Positions 63,880-64,000 of a stretch of DNA of 64,000 nucleotides are shown piece after piece. The position numbers and the translations under genes are program-made. Origin of the DNA: Acidobacteriota bacterium (lineage in GTDB: Bacteria; Acidobacteriota; Terriglobia; UBA7540); the NCBI GenBank assembly GCA_004298155.1, contig SCRD01000013.1, positions 114,096 through 178,095 of the forward strand. The letters are read 5' to 3'. Position 1 is the first letter of the stretch, and each line of letters begins with the position of its first letter. The notes below the pieces were generated by a model. It had not been told where the DNA came from, searched no databases, and saw only the letters and a program-made list of their open reading frames with translations.

Positions 63880-64000
63880 CTAGGCGGGCCGGGCGGTAAG
63901 GGTGGCGAGCACCTGCCGGGCGGCTTCAACTACACGTTCTTCGCCTGAGTCATCCATCTTCCATTGGCCCACATACTTCCAGGAATCATTGACTTCGTAG
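63880..64000 (-). CDS. partial gene on -, C-terminal 39 residues
   Basis: The frame read on - from the window edge gives YEVNDSWKYVGQWKMDDSGE then ERVVEAARQVLATLTARPA and a stop at 63882-63880. The composition looks like a real protein end (mixed charge, an amphipathic helix), but the fragment is too short to name. It is not a clear shadow of anything on +. Confidence 0.4.
   Translation of the reverse strand, partial: YEVNDSWKYVGQWKMDDSGEERVVEAARQVLATLTARPA

Overview
The window looks like chromosomal DNA of an uncultured or poorly studied Acidobacteriota (Solibacter/Terriglobia-like). This is an inference from gene content: several ~1200-residue Oar-type TonB-dependent receptors with an N-terminal carboxypeptidase-regulatory-like domain, a VWFA-related Acidobacterial-domain protein, paired CRTAC1 (FG-GAP plus ASPIC/UnbV) proteins with TPR proteins, many secreted glycoside hydrolases and Tat-type leaders. 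No plasmid, phage or CRISPR hallmark is visible.

Layout. 0-7 kb: the 3' end of a TonB receptor, then a secreted amidohydrolase, a CocE/NonD-type serine hydrolase and a GH2 exo-beta-glucosaminidase-like enzyme, all on +. 7.2-10 kb: a SAM-I riboswitch with a terminator controls a threonine-synthase-like gene, a MoaD/ThiS/CysO-like sulfur-carrier gene and homoserine kinase. This combination points to methionine (homocysteine) synthesis rather than threonine synthesis and is the most interesting small system here. 10-14 kb: a large secreted protein of unknown function and a 1.6 kb decayed intergenic region holding a CBS-domain remnant and a palindromic element. 14-20.5 kb: a P-type calcium-type ATPase, then on - a porin, an ammonium transporter and a P-II protein. 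21-29 kb: a 1038-residue protein of unknown function, a VWFA-related protein and a GH106-like hydrolase. 29-31 kb: a repeat-rich island with an IS110 transposase remnant and a 34-base inverted repeat either side of an alpha/beta hydrolase. 31-38 kb: a nitrilase-family amidase, a GH88-type unsaturated glucuronyl hydrolase, two SDR dehydrogenases (one KduD-like), a TIM-barrel glycosidase-like protein and a Gly/Ser-rich secreted protein, which together suggest uronate-containing polysaccharide use. 38.3 kb: tRNA-Arg(CCT).

39-63.4 kb is one large accessory-looking locus. Two roughly mirror-image modules, each with an Oar-type TonB receptor, TPR proteins and a CRTAC1 protein, flank a GH31 alpha-glucosidase-like enzyme and a predicted membrane-spanning regulator with two periplasmic malectin domains. 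One TPR protein on the right carries a C-terminal iodothyronine-deiodinase-like (thioredoxin-fold) domain. The inferred logic is sensing of a glycan by the malectin protein, import through the receptors, and processing by GH31, with the TPR and CRTAC1 proteins as surface or periplasmic partners of unknown role. IS3-family remnants lie inside this locus and at its right edge, next to the truncated end of a gene on -.

Starts were re-chosen by eye where a Shine-Dalgarno motif or a signal peptide clearly favoured an internal codon. No database search was possible, so family names rest on motif recognition.
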